NCBI RefSeq assembly: GCF_016841685.1
Contig: NZ_JAENYR010000028.1
Span: forward strand, 1-41,881
Direction of reading: 5' to 3'
DNA length: 41,881 bases
Source of the DNA: Thiohalomonas denitrificans
GTDB taxonomy: Bacteria > Pseudomonadota > Gammaproteobacteria > Thiohalomonadales > Thiohalomonadaceae
A program made the translations under genes and the position numbers. Positions 32,242 through 39,685 of the stretch are shown one piece after another (position 1 is the stretch's first letter; each line of letters opens with the position of its first letter). Below the pieces are notes generated by a model. The model saw only the letters and a list, made by a program, of their open reading frames with translations. It was not told the DNA's origin and did no database searches.

Positions 32242-32646
32242 TCAGTGCATGGGCATGCTGCCGCTGGTGCCGGCTTCGAAGATGCGTTTGTAGTCCTCGG
32301 GAAGCTGGGCCAGCACATCGTTGATCTCACCGGCAGAGACGGCTTCGCGCAGTACCTCAATCACCGTCCGGGCGTGGTAGACGGCCACCGGCAAGTCAAT
32401 GCCCTCGCGTTCACTGACGCGTTTCAGAAACTCGGTGGAATCGAAGCGCTCGCCGCTACCGGCGGTTTCCCTCTGCAGGAATTCCCTGAGTTCCCGAGGA
32501 AGCTGTGCGCCAAGCTGAGCAGGCTCATTTCCAGCGAGTCGTTCCGCCAGTGTCTCCAGAGTGGCGCGGCTGGCCCGAAGAGCGGCATCGAGGTCAGGCA
32601 TTTGTGCCCGATGTTGGACCTGTCCGAGAAAATCATGGAGCTGCAT
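32242..32646 (-). CDS. DUF2267 protein
   Basis: 134 residues, soluble, two similar helical halves: ALRASRATLETLAERLAGNE then AQLGAQLPRELREFL, and AVYHARTVIEVLREAVSAGE then NDVLAQLPEDYKRIF. This internal duplication ending in (A)QLPxxxxxxF is the DUF2267 hallmark. Such proteins are common beside stress and CBS-domain genes; no activity known. A strong AGGAGG precedes the ATG. Confidence 0.92.
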   Translation of the reverse strand: MQLHDFLGQVQHRAQMPDLDAALRASRATLETLAERLAGNEPAQLGAQLPRELREFLQRETAGSGERFDSTEFLKRVSEREGIDLPVAVYHARTVIEVLREAVSAGEINDVLAQLPEDYKRIFEAGTSGSMPMH

Positions 32647-32734
32647 GGTACACCTCCTGCGTTAAAGGGGACGCGATGCGCCTTACATGACAAGCCTAGC
32701 GGTTGACCGCAGCCTTTCCAGACAAAAAGTGAAC

Positions 32735-32915
32735 GTAACTGTTCACTCCCCCGTCATTCCCGCGGAGGCGGGAATCAAGAGCAGTGGCATGGCTCAAAAT
32801 GGATCCCCGCCTGCGCGGGGATGACGACTATCCACATCCGTGGGGATGACGACCATCCTCATCCGGGGATGACGAATTTCCTGGGCCGTGCATGATCACT
32901 CGGGCGAACAGTTAC
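32735..32915. repeat. Compound repeat, copy 2 (inverted relative to 28746-29041)
   Basis: Starts GTAACTGTTCACTCCCCCGT and ends GTGCATGATCACTCGGGCGA followed by ACAGTTAC. Between are CATTCCCGCGGAGGCGGGAA and GGATCCCCGCCTGCGCGGGG palindromes and GGGGATGACGA units. As the mirror image of copy 1 it brackets the 3.7-kb segment 29042-32734. Confidence 0.85.
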
Positions 32916-32989
32916 AAGTGAACAAAGATACCGTTCGGACTATAAAGGTCTAAGGTCATCGATATGGGTATGTATGGAGGAGCCGGGTG

Positions 32990-33439
32990 ATGTCGGTGGG
33001 TGAGTGGTGCAACCGGGAAGTGATTGTGATCAAACCGGACGAAAGTCCGCGTGAAGCGGTGTGGCTGATGCGCAAATACCACGTGGGTGATCTCGTTGTG
33101 GTCAGAGAGGATCCCGACGGGCGTCGTCCTCTCGGTATGATTACCGACCGTGACATTGTGATTGAGTTGACGGCAGAGGATGTCGAACCGGAAAAGGTCA
33201 CGGTAGGCGATATCATGAGTCGGGACTTGCTGGTTCTGCACGAAGAGGAAGACCTGGTTGATGCCACCAACCAAATGGCTGAACACGGCGTCCGGCGGGC
33301 CCCGGTGGTCAATCAGCGGGAGGTCCTGGTGGGGCTGCTGGCGGCAGACGATATCCTGGAGGTGCTCGCCGAACAGGTTAGCGATCTGGTACGGATCGCT
33401 CGCAAGGAACAGCTTCGTGAACGGCGGCTGAGACCCTGA
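32990..33439 (+). CDS. CBS-domain protein
   Basis: 149 residues forming a pair of CBS motifs (Bateman module): first about 5-60 (IVIKPDESPREAVWLMRKYH then VGDLVVV, PLGMITDRDIVIE), second about 70-130 (DIMSRDLLVLHEEEDLVDAT then MAEHGVRRAPVV, LVGLLAADDILEVL). Such modules bind adenine nucleotides or related ligands. No other domain is attached. ATG 32990 is chosen: GGAGGAG at 32976-32982 lies 7 bases upstream; the GTG at 32987 is closer than usual. Confidence 0.93.
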   Translation: MSVGEWCNREVIVIKPDESPREAVWLMRKYHVGDLVVVREDPDGRRPLGMITDRDIVIELTAEDVEPEKVTVGDIMSRDLLVLHEEEDLVDATNQMAEHGVRRAPVVNQREVLVGLLAADDILEVLAEQVSDLVRIARKEQLRERRLRP

Positions 33440-33440
33440 A

Positions 33441-33595
33441 GGGAGAAGTCTAACAGGTACCGTTGAAAAGGGTTTTGTCCCTTCTCCCGGAGGCAGGGCA
33501 ACCGCCTACTTTGAAGCGAGCGGTGTAAGTCCTTGATAGCAGGTCGTCGGCAGCACGCCGCCGGGGATGGCGGTGTTAGGACTTGGTTCGCTCGC
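33441..33595 (+). other. Structured intergenic segment before the isoaspartyl peptidase gene
   Basis: Two hairpins. GGGAGAAG at 33441-33448 pairs perfectly with CTTCTCCC at 33481-33488. Further on, GCGAGCGGTGTAAGTCCT (33516-33533) pairs with AGGACTTGGTTCGCTCGC (33578-33595) at 14 of 18 positions, with an inner CCGCC/GGCGG stem. No T-run follows either, so they are not classical terminators. Could be a structured leader RNA, a repeat or a mobile-element remnant; I cannot assign a family. Confidence 0.5.
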
Positions 33596-33675
33596 CGGCA
33601 TCAAAAATGGGAGGAGGCGTTTTTCAATAGCCTGCTAAAGGACACGGGAGCGACCCCGCGGATGAGGTGAAGGGC

Positions 33676-34605
33676 ATGTATGCAATAGCAGTTCACGGTG
33701 GGGCGGGGAACTGGAGCCATACGCCCCGGCAATCGGCGCTGCTCGGTGTCGAACGAGCGGCGGAAGCGGGTCGCCGTATTCTGGAGCAGGACGGAAGTGC
33801 CGTCGATGCGGTCACCGAGGCGGTGCGGATCTTTGAGGATGACCCCCTGTTCAACGCCGGAACCGGCTCTGTGCTCAATCTTGATGGTGATGCCGAGATG
33901 GATGCCGGCATTATGGTGGGACGCGGGCTGCGCACTGGTAATGTGGCGGCATTGAGGCGGGTGCGGAATCCGATTCTCGTCGCACGTAAGGTCATGGAGA
34001 TGACCGACCATGTTCTGCTCGGCGGAAACGGTGCCTTGCGTTTCGCCAGGGCCGTTGGCTTTGCCGATCATGACCCGGTGACTACGCAACGCCGCGAGAG
34101 CTGGCGGCGCCGCCGCGACGATCTCGAGGCCAAGCAGGGTGACGACAGACTGGCTGCACTTCACGCGATGCTTTCGACCGGGCCCCGTGATGACGACATG
34201 GGCACCGTGGGGGCGGTCGCACTGGACCGTCAGGGCGACCTCGCCGCGGGCACGTCGACCGGCGGGGTGACGCTGAAACTTCCGGGCCGCATTGGTGATT
34301 CTGCATTTCCCGGCGCGGGCAATTACGCGACGACCCACGCGGCCGTCTCGGCGACCGGACGCGGTGAACTGATGATGCGTTTTCTGACCGCCAAAGTCAT
34401 TTGTGAAGACATCTGGAATGGGCATCCGGCGCACACAGCTGTCGAGCGGGTGCTCAGGGAGATGCGCAAGAGTGTGGGAGAGGATGTCGGCGTGATTGCC
34501 CTGGATTCCGAAGGTGACCTCGGAATTCATCACCTGACCCCCGCGATGCCCCACGCGTGGGGCAGGGAAGGAAGTCCCGCAATCGAGGTCCGAATGAGTG
34601 CGTAG
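33676..34605 (+). CDS. Isoaspartyl peptidase/L-asparaginase (Ntn-hydrolase, type III)
   Basis: 309 residues. It should self-cleave into alpha and beta subunits ahead of the catalytic Thr in DDDMGTVGAVALD (near residue 176), then hydrolyse beta-aspartyl peptides or asparagine. Family motifs: IAVHGGAGNW at the N-terminus, LFNAGTGSVLNLDG, EMDAGIM, AGTSTGG and RIGDSAFPGAGNYA. Start ATG 33676 has GAGG 8 bases upstream; the GTG at 33667 is alternative. The stop codon TAG (34603-34605) is the first part of a dispersed repeat. A structured region lies upstream. Confidence 0.92.
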   Translation: MYAIAVHGGAGNWSHTPRQSALLGVERAAEAGRRILEQDGSAVDAVTEAVRIFEDDPLFNAGTGSVLNLDGDAEMDAGIMVGRGLRTGNVAALRRVRNPILVARKVMEMTDHVLLGGNGALRFARAVGFADHDPVTTQRRESWRRRRDDLEAKQGDDRLAALHAMLSTGPRDDDMGTVGAVALDRQGDLAAGTSTGGVTLKLPGRIGDSAFPGAGNYATTHAAVSATGRGELMMRFLTAKVICEDIWNGHPAHTAVERVLREMRKSVGEDVGVIALDSEGDLGIHHLTPAMPHAWGREGSPAIEVRMSA

Positions 34606-34720
34606 GGCGTATTCTTTCAAGCCGACCCGGTCAACCGAAGGCAACGCCGTTTATCAATCCCACCCTCCGAGCCAATGGCACCACCCAAATGCGCCGACCC
34701 ACGGAGCGGTGCATTTGAAC
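34602..34720. repeat. Dispersed repeat Z, copy 1
   Basis: About 120 bp beginning GTAGGGCGTATTCTTTCAAG, with CGGTCAACCGAAGGCAA, CCACCCTCCG and CACCACCCAAATGCGCCG, ending GGTGCATTTGAA. A second copy in the same orientation is at 39409-39534. The pair brackets the sugar ABC transporter operon. The first bases supply the stop codon of the isoaspartyl peptidase gene. Confidence 0.85.
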
Positions 34721-34740
34721 AGGGGCCACAAGCACCATCC

Positions 34741-35070
34741 GTAGGGCGGATAAGCGTCAGCGCATCCGCCAATAATCAACTGGGATAAGGTGGATGCGCT
34801 CCGCTTATCCACCCTACAGGGCTACAACTCACAAGCACCATCCGGTAGGGCGGATAAGCGTTAGCGCATCCGCCAATAATCAGCTGGGATAAGGTGGATG
34901 CGCTCCGCTTATCCACCCTACGCCTGGATCTTGCGGCCTTTGTCATTGAAGAAGTGAAGGTGTTCGGAAGGGAATTTCACTGCCATGGTGTCGCCGGGTC
35001 GGATAAGCGTCAGCGCATCCGCCAATAATCAACTGGGATAAGGTGGATGCGCTCCGCTTATCCACCCTAC
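34741..35070. repeat. Three copies of a 77-bp palindromic repeat
   Basis: Each copy reads GTAGGGCGGATAAGCG...CGCATCCGCC, a short AATAATCAACTGGGATAAG linker, then GGTGGATGCG...CGCTTATCCACCCTAC, forming a long hairpin. Copies: 34741-34817, 34845-34921 and 35001-35070; the third lacks the first 7 bases. The third overlaps the end of the ABC ATPase gene and provides its stop codon. Copies two and three enclose a duplicate of the ATPase C-terminal coding sequence. Confidence 0.93.
34922..35000 (-). pseudogene. Extra copy of the ABC ATPase C-terminal coding sequence
   Basis: These 79 bases would encode GDTMAVKFPSEHLHFFNDKG followed by RKIQA and a stop, close to GDMMTMKFPSEHLHFFDDED followed by RKIQA at the true 3' end (35067-35150). 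DNA identity is roughly 80 percent. It is bounded on both sides by the 77-bp palindromic repeat, and no start or upstream coding part exists. Confidence 0.85.
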
Positions 35071-36083
35071 GCTTGAATCTTTCTGTCTTCGTCATCGAAG
35101 AAGTGAAGGTGTTCGGAAGGAAATTTCATTGTCATCATGTCGCCGGGGCGGGCTGACAAATCTCCGGAAGCACGTGCCGTAACCCTTCCTCCCCCGGGTA
35201 GTTCCAGATGCAGGAAGGTTTCACTGCCGAGTCGTTCGACGAGAGAGATTCTGCCCTGGAGCGGACCCTCTCCGAGGATTACATGTTCCGGCCGGATGCC
35301 CAGCGTGACAATCTCCGGTGCAGTCGGCTTCGGAAGTGGTGCTCCATCCTCGAGCTTCAAAAAATTCATCTCCGGCGAGCCGATGAAGCCGGCTACGAAA
35401 CGATTGATCGGGGTTCGGTAAACCTCCAGTGGCGTGCCCACCTGTTCTACACGTCCTGCGTTCAGCACCACGATGGTATGGCCCAGGATCATCGCTTCGG
35501 TCTGATCATGGGTGACATACACCATGGTCGCATCGAGCTCACGCTGAAGCGATGCCAATTCCAGGCGCATCTGCACCCGCAGCGCGGCATCCAGATTGGA
35601 CAGCGGTTCGTCGAACAGAAAAACCTTCGGCTCCCGCACGATGGCTCGACCGATGGCCACGCGTTGGCGCTGCCCGCCTGAAAGTTCACGCGGTTTGTAA
35701 TCCAGCAGCGGTTCGATCTGAAGTATGCGGGCCGCCTGCCGGACCCTGTTCTTGATCTCGTCGCGTTTGGTTCGGGAGATTTTCAGCCCGAAGGCCATAT
35801 TGTCGAAGACGCTCATGTGGGGGTAGAGCGCATAGGACTGGAAGACCATCGCCACCCCTCTCTCGGCGGGCGGTCGGTCGGTGACGCTCTCGCCGCCGAT
35901 ACGGATGTCACCGGACGTCACCTCTTCCAGTCCGGCAATGAGCCGGAGTAGTGTGGATTTGCCGCAACCCGAAGGGCCGACAAAAACCGTCAGCCGACCG
36001 TGTTCGATGGTCAGGTCCATTTTGTGAATCACCTCGGTGCGGCCAAAGCGTTTCGTTACGTTTTCGAGATCCACCGATGCCAT
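35067..36083 (-). CDS. Sugar ABC transporter ATP-binding protein (MalK/UgpC-type)
   Basis: 338 residues. Walker A GPSGCGKST (Lys42), Q-loop VFQSYALYPHMSV, signature ELSGGQRQRVAIGRAI, Walker B VFLFDEPLSNLDA and H-loop THDQTEAM are all intact. The C-terminal part (from about 235; TLGIRPEHV, then RVTARASGD) is the TOBE/MalK regulatory domain. It energises import by the two permeases upstream on the same strand. Start at ATG 36083; the frame open to 36098 has no better start. The stop codon comes from a palindromic repeat that also follows a duplicated copy of the last 25 codons. Confidence 0.93.
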   Translation of the reverse strand: MASVDLENVTKRFGRTEVIHKMDLTIEHGRLTVFVGPSGCGKSTLLRLIAGLEEVTSGDIRIGGESVTDRPPAERGVAMVFQSYALYPHMSVFDNMAFGLKISRTKRDEIKNRVRQAARILQIEPLLDYKPRELSGGQRQRVAIGRAIVREPKVFLFDEPLSNLDAALRVQMRLELASLQRELDATMVYVTHDQTEAMILGHTIVVLNAGRVEQVGTPLEVYRTPINRFVAGFIGSPEMNFLKLEDGAPLPKPTAPEIVTLGIRPEHVILGEGPLQGRISLVERLGSETFLHLELPGGGRVTARASGDLSARPGDMMTMKFPSEHLHFFDDEDRKIQA

Positions 36084-36165
36084 ATCAAACTCAACCAATA
36101 GTTGCCACAGAGAACACAGAATCCGGGAGGGTGAAAGAAGCCTGTTTATCCCGGCCTCCGCATCC

Positions 36166-37005
36166 TCATCCCTTTACGGCCCCCGCGGTCAGTCCCGCGA
36201 CGATCTTGCGCTGGAAAACCAGTACAAGCAGTACCAGAGGCACGGTGACGATTACACTGGCCGCCATGATGCGGCCCCAGGGCAACTCGTAGGCACTGGC
36301 GCCGCTGATGAGGGCGATGGCCACCGGAACGGTGCGCATTTCTCCGGTCAGGGTAAAGGTCAGGGCAAAAAGGAACTCGTTCCAGGCCGTGATAAAGGCG
36401 AGCAGGCCGGTGCTGACCAGTGCCGGTCCCATTAGGGGCAGGAATATGTGAGTGATCACCTGCCAGTGCGTGGCTCCATCGACCAGAGCGGCCTCTTCGA
36501 GCTCCTTCGGCAGCTCCCGCATAAATATGGTCAACACCCAGACGGTGAAGGGCAGGGTAATGATCATGTAGGAGACGACCAGCCCAAGCAGATTGTTGTA
36601 GAGGCCCAGCGTCCGGATCAATTCGAACATACCGGATAACACCGCCACCTGCGGAAACATCGACACTCCCAGGAATGTCAATAGCAGGGGTAGCCGGCCA
36701 CGGAAGGAGATACGCCCGAAGGCATAGGCGGCGGTGACCGCCAGCAGAAGCGAGAGGGCGACCGTTGCCGTCGATACCAGTATCGAATTGAGGATGTTGC
36801 GGCCGAAGGGCTGCTCCTGGAAAACGGCAGTGTAATTGCTCCAGGCCGGATCGATAGGCAGAGGATGGGCCTCGAACAGTGCGCTGCCGCTTTTCAGCGA
36901 CGAAACCACGGCCCAGTAGAAAGGAAACAGCGTGTAGATGAGGATAATGGTTATCAGCAGATAGAAAAGGATGCGTCTCAACAGGCGTGCGCGGCTGAGT
37001 CTCAT
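36166..37005 (-). CDS. Sugar ABC transporter permease (MalG-type)
   Basis: 279 residues, six transmembrane helices. The EAA loop that docks the ATPase is [20 protein letters not shown], followed by PLMGPAL. N-terminal helix [20 protein letters not shown] is typical of MalG-type proteins. Its ATG overlaps the stop of the MalF-type gene (ATGA at 37002-37005), so the two are coupled. A gap of 82 bases separates it from the ATPase gene. Confidence 0.93.
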   Translation of the reverse strand: MRLSRARLLRRILFYLLITIILIYTLFPFYWAVVSSLKSGSALFEAHPLPIDPAWSNYTAVFQEQPFGRNILNSILVSTATVALSLLLAVTAAYAFGRISFRGRLPLLLTFLGVSMFPQVAVLSGMFELIRTLGLYNNLLGLVVSYMIITLPFTVWVLTIFMRELPKELEEAALVDGATHWQVITHIFLPLMGPALVSTGLLAFITAWNEFLFALTFTLTGEMRTVPVAIALISGASAYELPWGRIMAASVIVTVPLVLLVLVFQRKIVAGLTAGAVKG

Positions 37006-37895
37006 TGACGCACCTCCCGTGTCAGGTGGGCGCGCCCCAGCGTCAGAACAGTGGCGGTGATTAGCGCAACCAGTGCAAACAGGAACGTCGAGGCGGCGGA
37101 ACCGTAGCCCACGTCCTGAAACTCCACGAGATGCCGACGGGCATAAACCGACATGGACATGGTGGAGGGGCTGCCCGAGGTCAGGATGTAGATCAGATCG
37201 AAGATGCGCAGGGCATCCAGCATGCGGAATACCATCGCCACCAGCAGCGCCGGCATGATGAGCGGCAGGGTGATCCGAAAGAAGATTTTCACCGGGTGAA
37301 CACCATCGACCCGGGCCGCCTCATAGAGCTCCCGGGGAACCAGCTGCAGGGCCGCCAGGGCGAGCAGGGCTACAAATGGCGTTGTCTTCCAGACATCGAC
37401 CGCAACCACTGCCCAAAGGGAGAGAGCCGGGTCGGCTGTCCAGGCAATCGGCTCGGCGATTACTCCCACTCCCATCAGCATCTGATTGAAGACGCCGTAG
37501 AGATCGTTGTACATCCACTGCCACATGCGGGCGGAGACGATGGTGGGAATCGCCCAGGGAATGAGCACCGCCGCCCGCATAACACCCCGGCCGGGGAGGG
37601 CAACATTCAGGATTAATGCGATAGTGAGCCCCAGGACCAGCTCCAGAGCTACCGAAGCGACGGTAAAGAACAGCGTGTTTTGTACCGATTGCCACCAGAA
37701 CGGGTCCTGAGAAAGGAGAATGAAATTGTCCAGCCCGACAAAAGAGTAGTTCTCCAAATCCCCCAGGTAGGCATCGGTAAGACTGAAGCCGATGGTGCGC
37801 AGTAGCGGCCATCCTGCAATCAGCAGCAATACGGTGAGCGAGGGCAGTAGAAACCACCAGGCGGCACGGGCGCGTCTGCGGGCCAGCGGACCCAT
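37002..37895 (-). CDS. Sugar ABC transporter permease (MalF-type)
   Basis: 297 residues, six transmembrane helices, without the extra periplasmic domain of enteric MalF. The EAA loop is [20 protein letters not shown], then PLIMPALL. It starts 2 bases after the stop of the binding-protein gene and overlaps the MalG-type gene. Confidence 0.93.
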   Translation of the reverse strand: MGPLARRRARAAWWFLLPSLTVLLLIAGWPLLRTIGFSLTDAYLGDLENYSFVGLDNFILLSQDPFWWQSVQNTLFFTVASVALELVLGLTIALILNVALPGRGVMRAAVLIPWAIPTIVSARMWQWMYNDLYGVFNQMLMGVGVIAEPIAWTADPALSLWAVVAVDVWKTTPFVALLALAALQLVPRELYEAARVDGVHPVKIFFRITLPLIMPALLVAMVFRMLDALRIFDLIYILTSGSPSTMSMSVYARRHLVEFQDVGYGSAASTFLFALVALITATVLTLGRAHLTREVRQ

Positions 37896-37897
37896 AA

Positions 37898-39175
37898 CTA
37901 CCAGCCTCGGTGGCGCCGGATGCGTTCCAGCCGGCGCTCGAGAAGTGCGAGATTGCCGGCGGCATCCCCCTTCCCGGCAAGCGTAGCGTGGACTGCGCTC
38001 CAGAAGGCGTTGGAGACTTGATTGTAACTGCGGCCGGTGACATCGGAAGGCCGGGCGACGGCGCCGGCCAGCACTTTGCGCAGGGTTGGAGCGATGGGGT
38101 GGGCGGCTCGTACTTCGGGGTCGTCATAAAGCTCCGGCCAGGTGGGGTTGTAGCCGGCCTCGAGCGCACGCCGTTTCTGTTCCCGGCGGCTGCTGAGATG
38201 ACGTACCAGGTCAATGGCCTCTTGGCGAACCCCGGAGTAGCGCGATACGGCCAGTTGCCAGCCGCCGAGGGTTCCCGTGTGAACCCCGTCTTCGCCCCGG
38301 GGCAGGGCGGCGATTCCGACCTTGCCGCGTACCGGGCTGTCTCCACCGTTTACCAGCGTCCATGCGTAGGGCCAGTTGCGCATGAACAGCGCGCGCCCGG
38401 ACTGGAAGACGCCCCGCGCCTGCTCCTCCTCATAATTGAGAACACCCAATGGGGTGATTGTGCCGATCCAGGCGGCGGCCTGGTCGATCGCCTCGACCGC
38501 GGCCGGGTTATTGATGATCACCTCGCCCCGGTCGTCGACGATATTGCCGCCGCCTGAGCTGTGAACCCACTCCAGGGCATTACAGGTCAGTCCCTCGTAG
38601 GCCCTTCCCTGCCAGACGAACCCCCACAGGTCGCGGTTGCCTCCGGCGCGTTCGGTTTTCTGGATGGTGGCAGCGGTGTGGGTGAGGGCCTCCCAGGTCT
38701 CGGGCACTCCGAAGCCGTGCTTATCGAGGAGATCCTTGCGGTAATAGAGCAGGCCGGCATCGACGAACCAGGGGAGTGCAACCAGATGGCCGTCGACGAT
38801 ATTGGCATCGATGATGTTCTCGAACTGGGCCCTCAGCCGCTCAGGTTCGATGTGTGGTTTGAGGTCGATAAAGTGCTCGTGCAGGATGCCGGGCCAGACG
38901 ACGTCGATCTGGAAGACATCGATATCCGCCGAACCGGCCGCAAGCAGCTGCTGATAGAGAGCCAGCCGGTCGGTCGTGGAGTTTGGCGTCGAAATGATGC
39001 GTATTTCATTGCCGGTTTTTTCCGCCCAGGCCTCGGCACCATCGCGACAGACCTCCAGTTCAATGCCGACAGCACCGCAGGAAATTGATACGGTTGCCGC
39101 CCGGACCAAAGTGGCCGGGCTCAGGCATAGTAGAAGCAAGCCCAACCGGAGGATATTGTTTAACCGCATCTTCAT
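37898..39175 (-). CDS. Extracellular sugar-binding protein of the ABC importer
   Basis: 425 residues, SBP_bac_1 fold. A signal peptide (LGLLLLCLSPATLVRA) is cleaved near residue 27. Family segments: YQQLLAAGSADIDVFQIDVV, PWFVDAGLLYYRKDLLDKHG, FGVPETWEALTHTA, LFMRNWPYAW and HTGTLGGWQLAVSRYSG. It resembles binding proteins for maltose, trehalose or other glucosides; the specificity cannot be fixed, but import of a disaccharide or osmolyte fits. Start could be ATG 39175 or ATG 39169 (AGGG lies 6 bases before the second). First gene of the operon. Confidence 0.9.
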   Translation of the reverse strand: MKMRLNNILRLGLLLLCLSPATLVRAATVSISCGAVGIELEVCRDGAEAWAEKTGNEIRIISTPNSTTDRLALYQQLLAAGSADIDVFQIDVVWPGILHEHFIDLKPHIEPERLRAQFENIIDANIVDGHLVALPWFVDAGLLYYRKDLLDKHGFGVPETWEALTHTAATIQKTERAGGNRDLWGFVWQGRAYEGLTCNALEWVHSSGGGNIVDDRGEVIINNPAAVEAIDQAAAWIGTITPLGVLNYEEEQARGVFQSGRALFMRNWPYAWTLVNGGDSPVRGKVGIAALPRGEDGVHTGTLGGWQLAVSRYSGVRQEAIDLVRHLSSRREQKRRALEAGYNPTWPELYDDPEVRAAHPIAPTLRKVLAGAVARPSDVTGRSYNQVSNAFWSAVHATLAGKGDAAGNLALLERRLERIRRHRGW

Positions 39176-39408
39176 CCCTGTTATCGATACTGGTGAATCC
39201 AGCGCCGGGTACTCGGGCGAGGGCATCATTCTTAACCAATAACTATACGAACAGTCTGTAGAAAATGCGGTAATTCACGGGTAGCCGCGCCAGGACGATG
39301 AGCCAGGGGGAAGGATTGTTTTGCGGCGGGGGCACCCCCGCGACGATTTCAATCTGGATAATGGCGTGGGGATTGAAAACGGTGCATTTGACTGATTCCG
39401 GTTCCAAC

Positions 39409-39534
39409 CGTAGGGCGCATTCTTTTAAGCCGACTCGGTCAACCGAAGGCAAGACCGTTTAACGACCCACCCTCCGGGCCGAGCGCACCACCCAAATGCG
39501 CCGGCTCCGACCACCATCGAACGGTGCATTTGAA
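39409..39534. repeat. Dispersed repeat Z, copy 2
   Basis: Begins CGTAGGGCGCATTCTTTTAA and parallels 34602-34720 through CGGTCAACCGAAGGCAAGAC, CCACCCTCCGG, CACCACCCAAATGCGCCG and GGTGCATTTGAA. The gap 39230-39685 holds no gene; it contains this repeat and probably the promoter of the ABC operon near 39180-39260. Confidence 0.85.
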
Positions 39535-39685
39535 TGTGCCCCAACCATGGTAGGTGCACTCTGTAAATTGATCGGCTCTGTTAAAGGACGTTGGTATGTC
39601 AAGAATGCACCCTACGGGGGTCATTTCAGCGAAGGCAACGCATTTGAGGGAGCCAGGATACGCGCCCTCGCGGCGATTGGGAGTT

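Noticed and set aside
33601-34644. A 347-codon reverse-strand frame over the isoaspartyl peptidase
   Set aside because: Shadow frame; the forward gene has all family motifs. Its N-terminal residues come from repeat Z, which is why the same residues open another frame at 39452.
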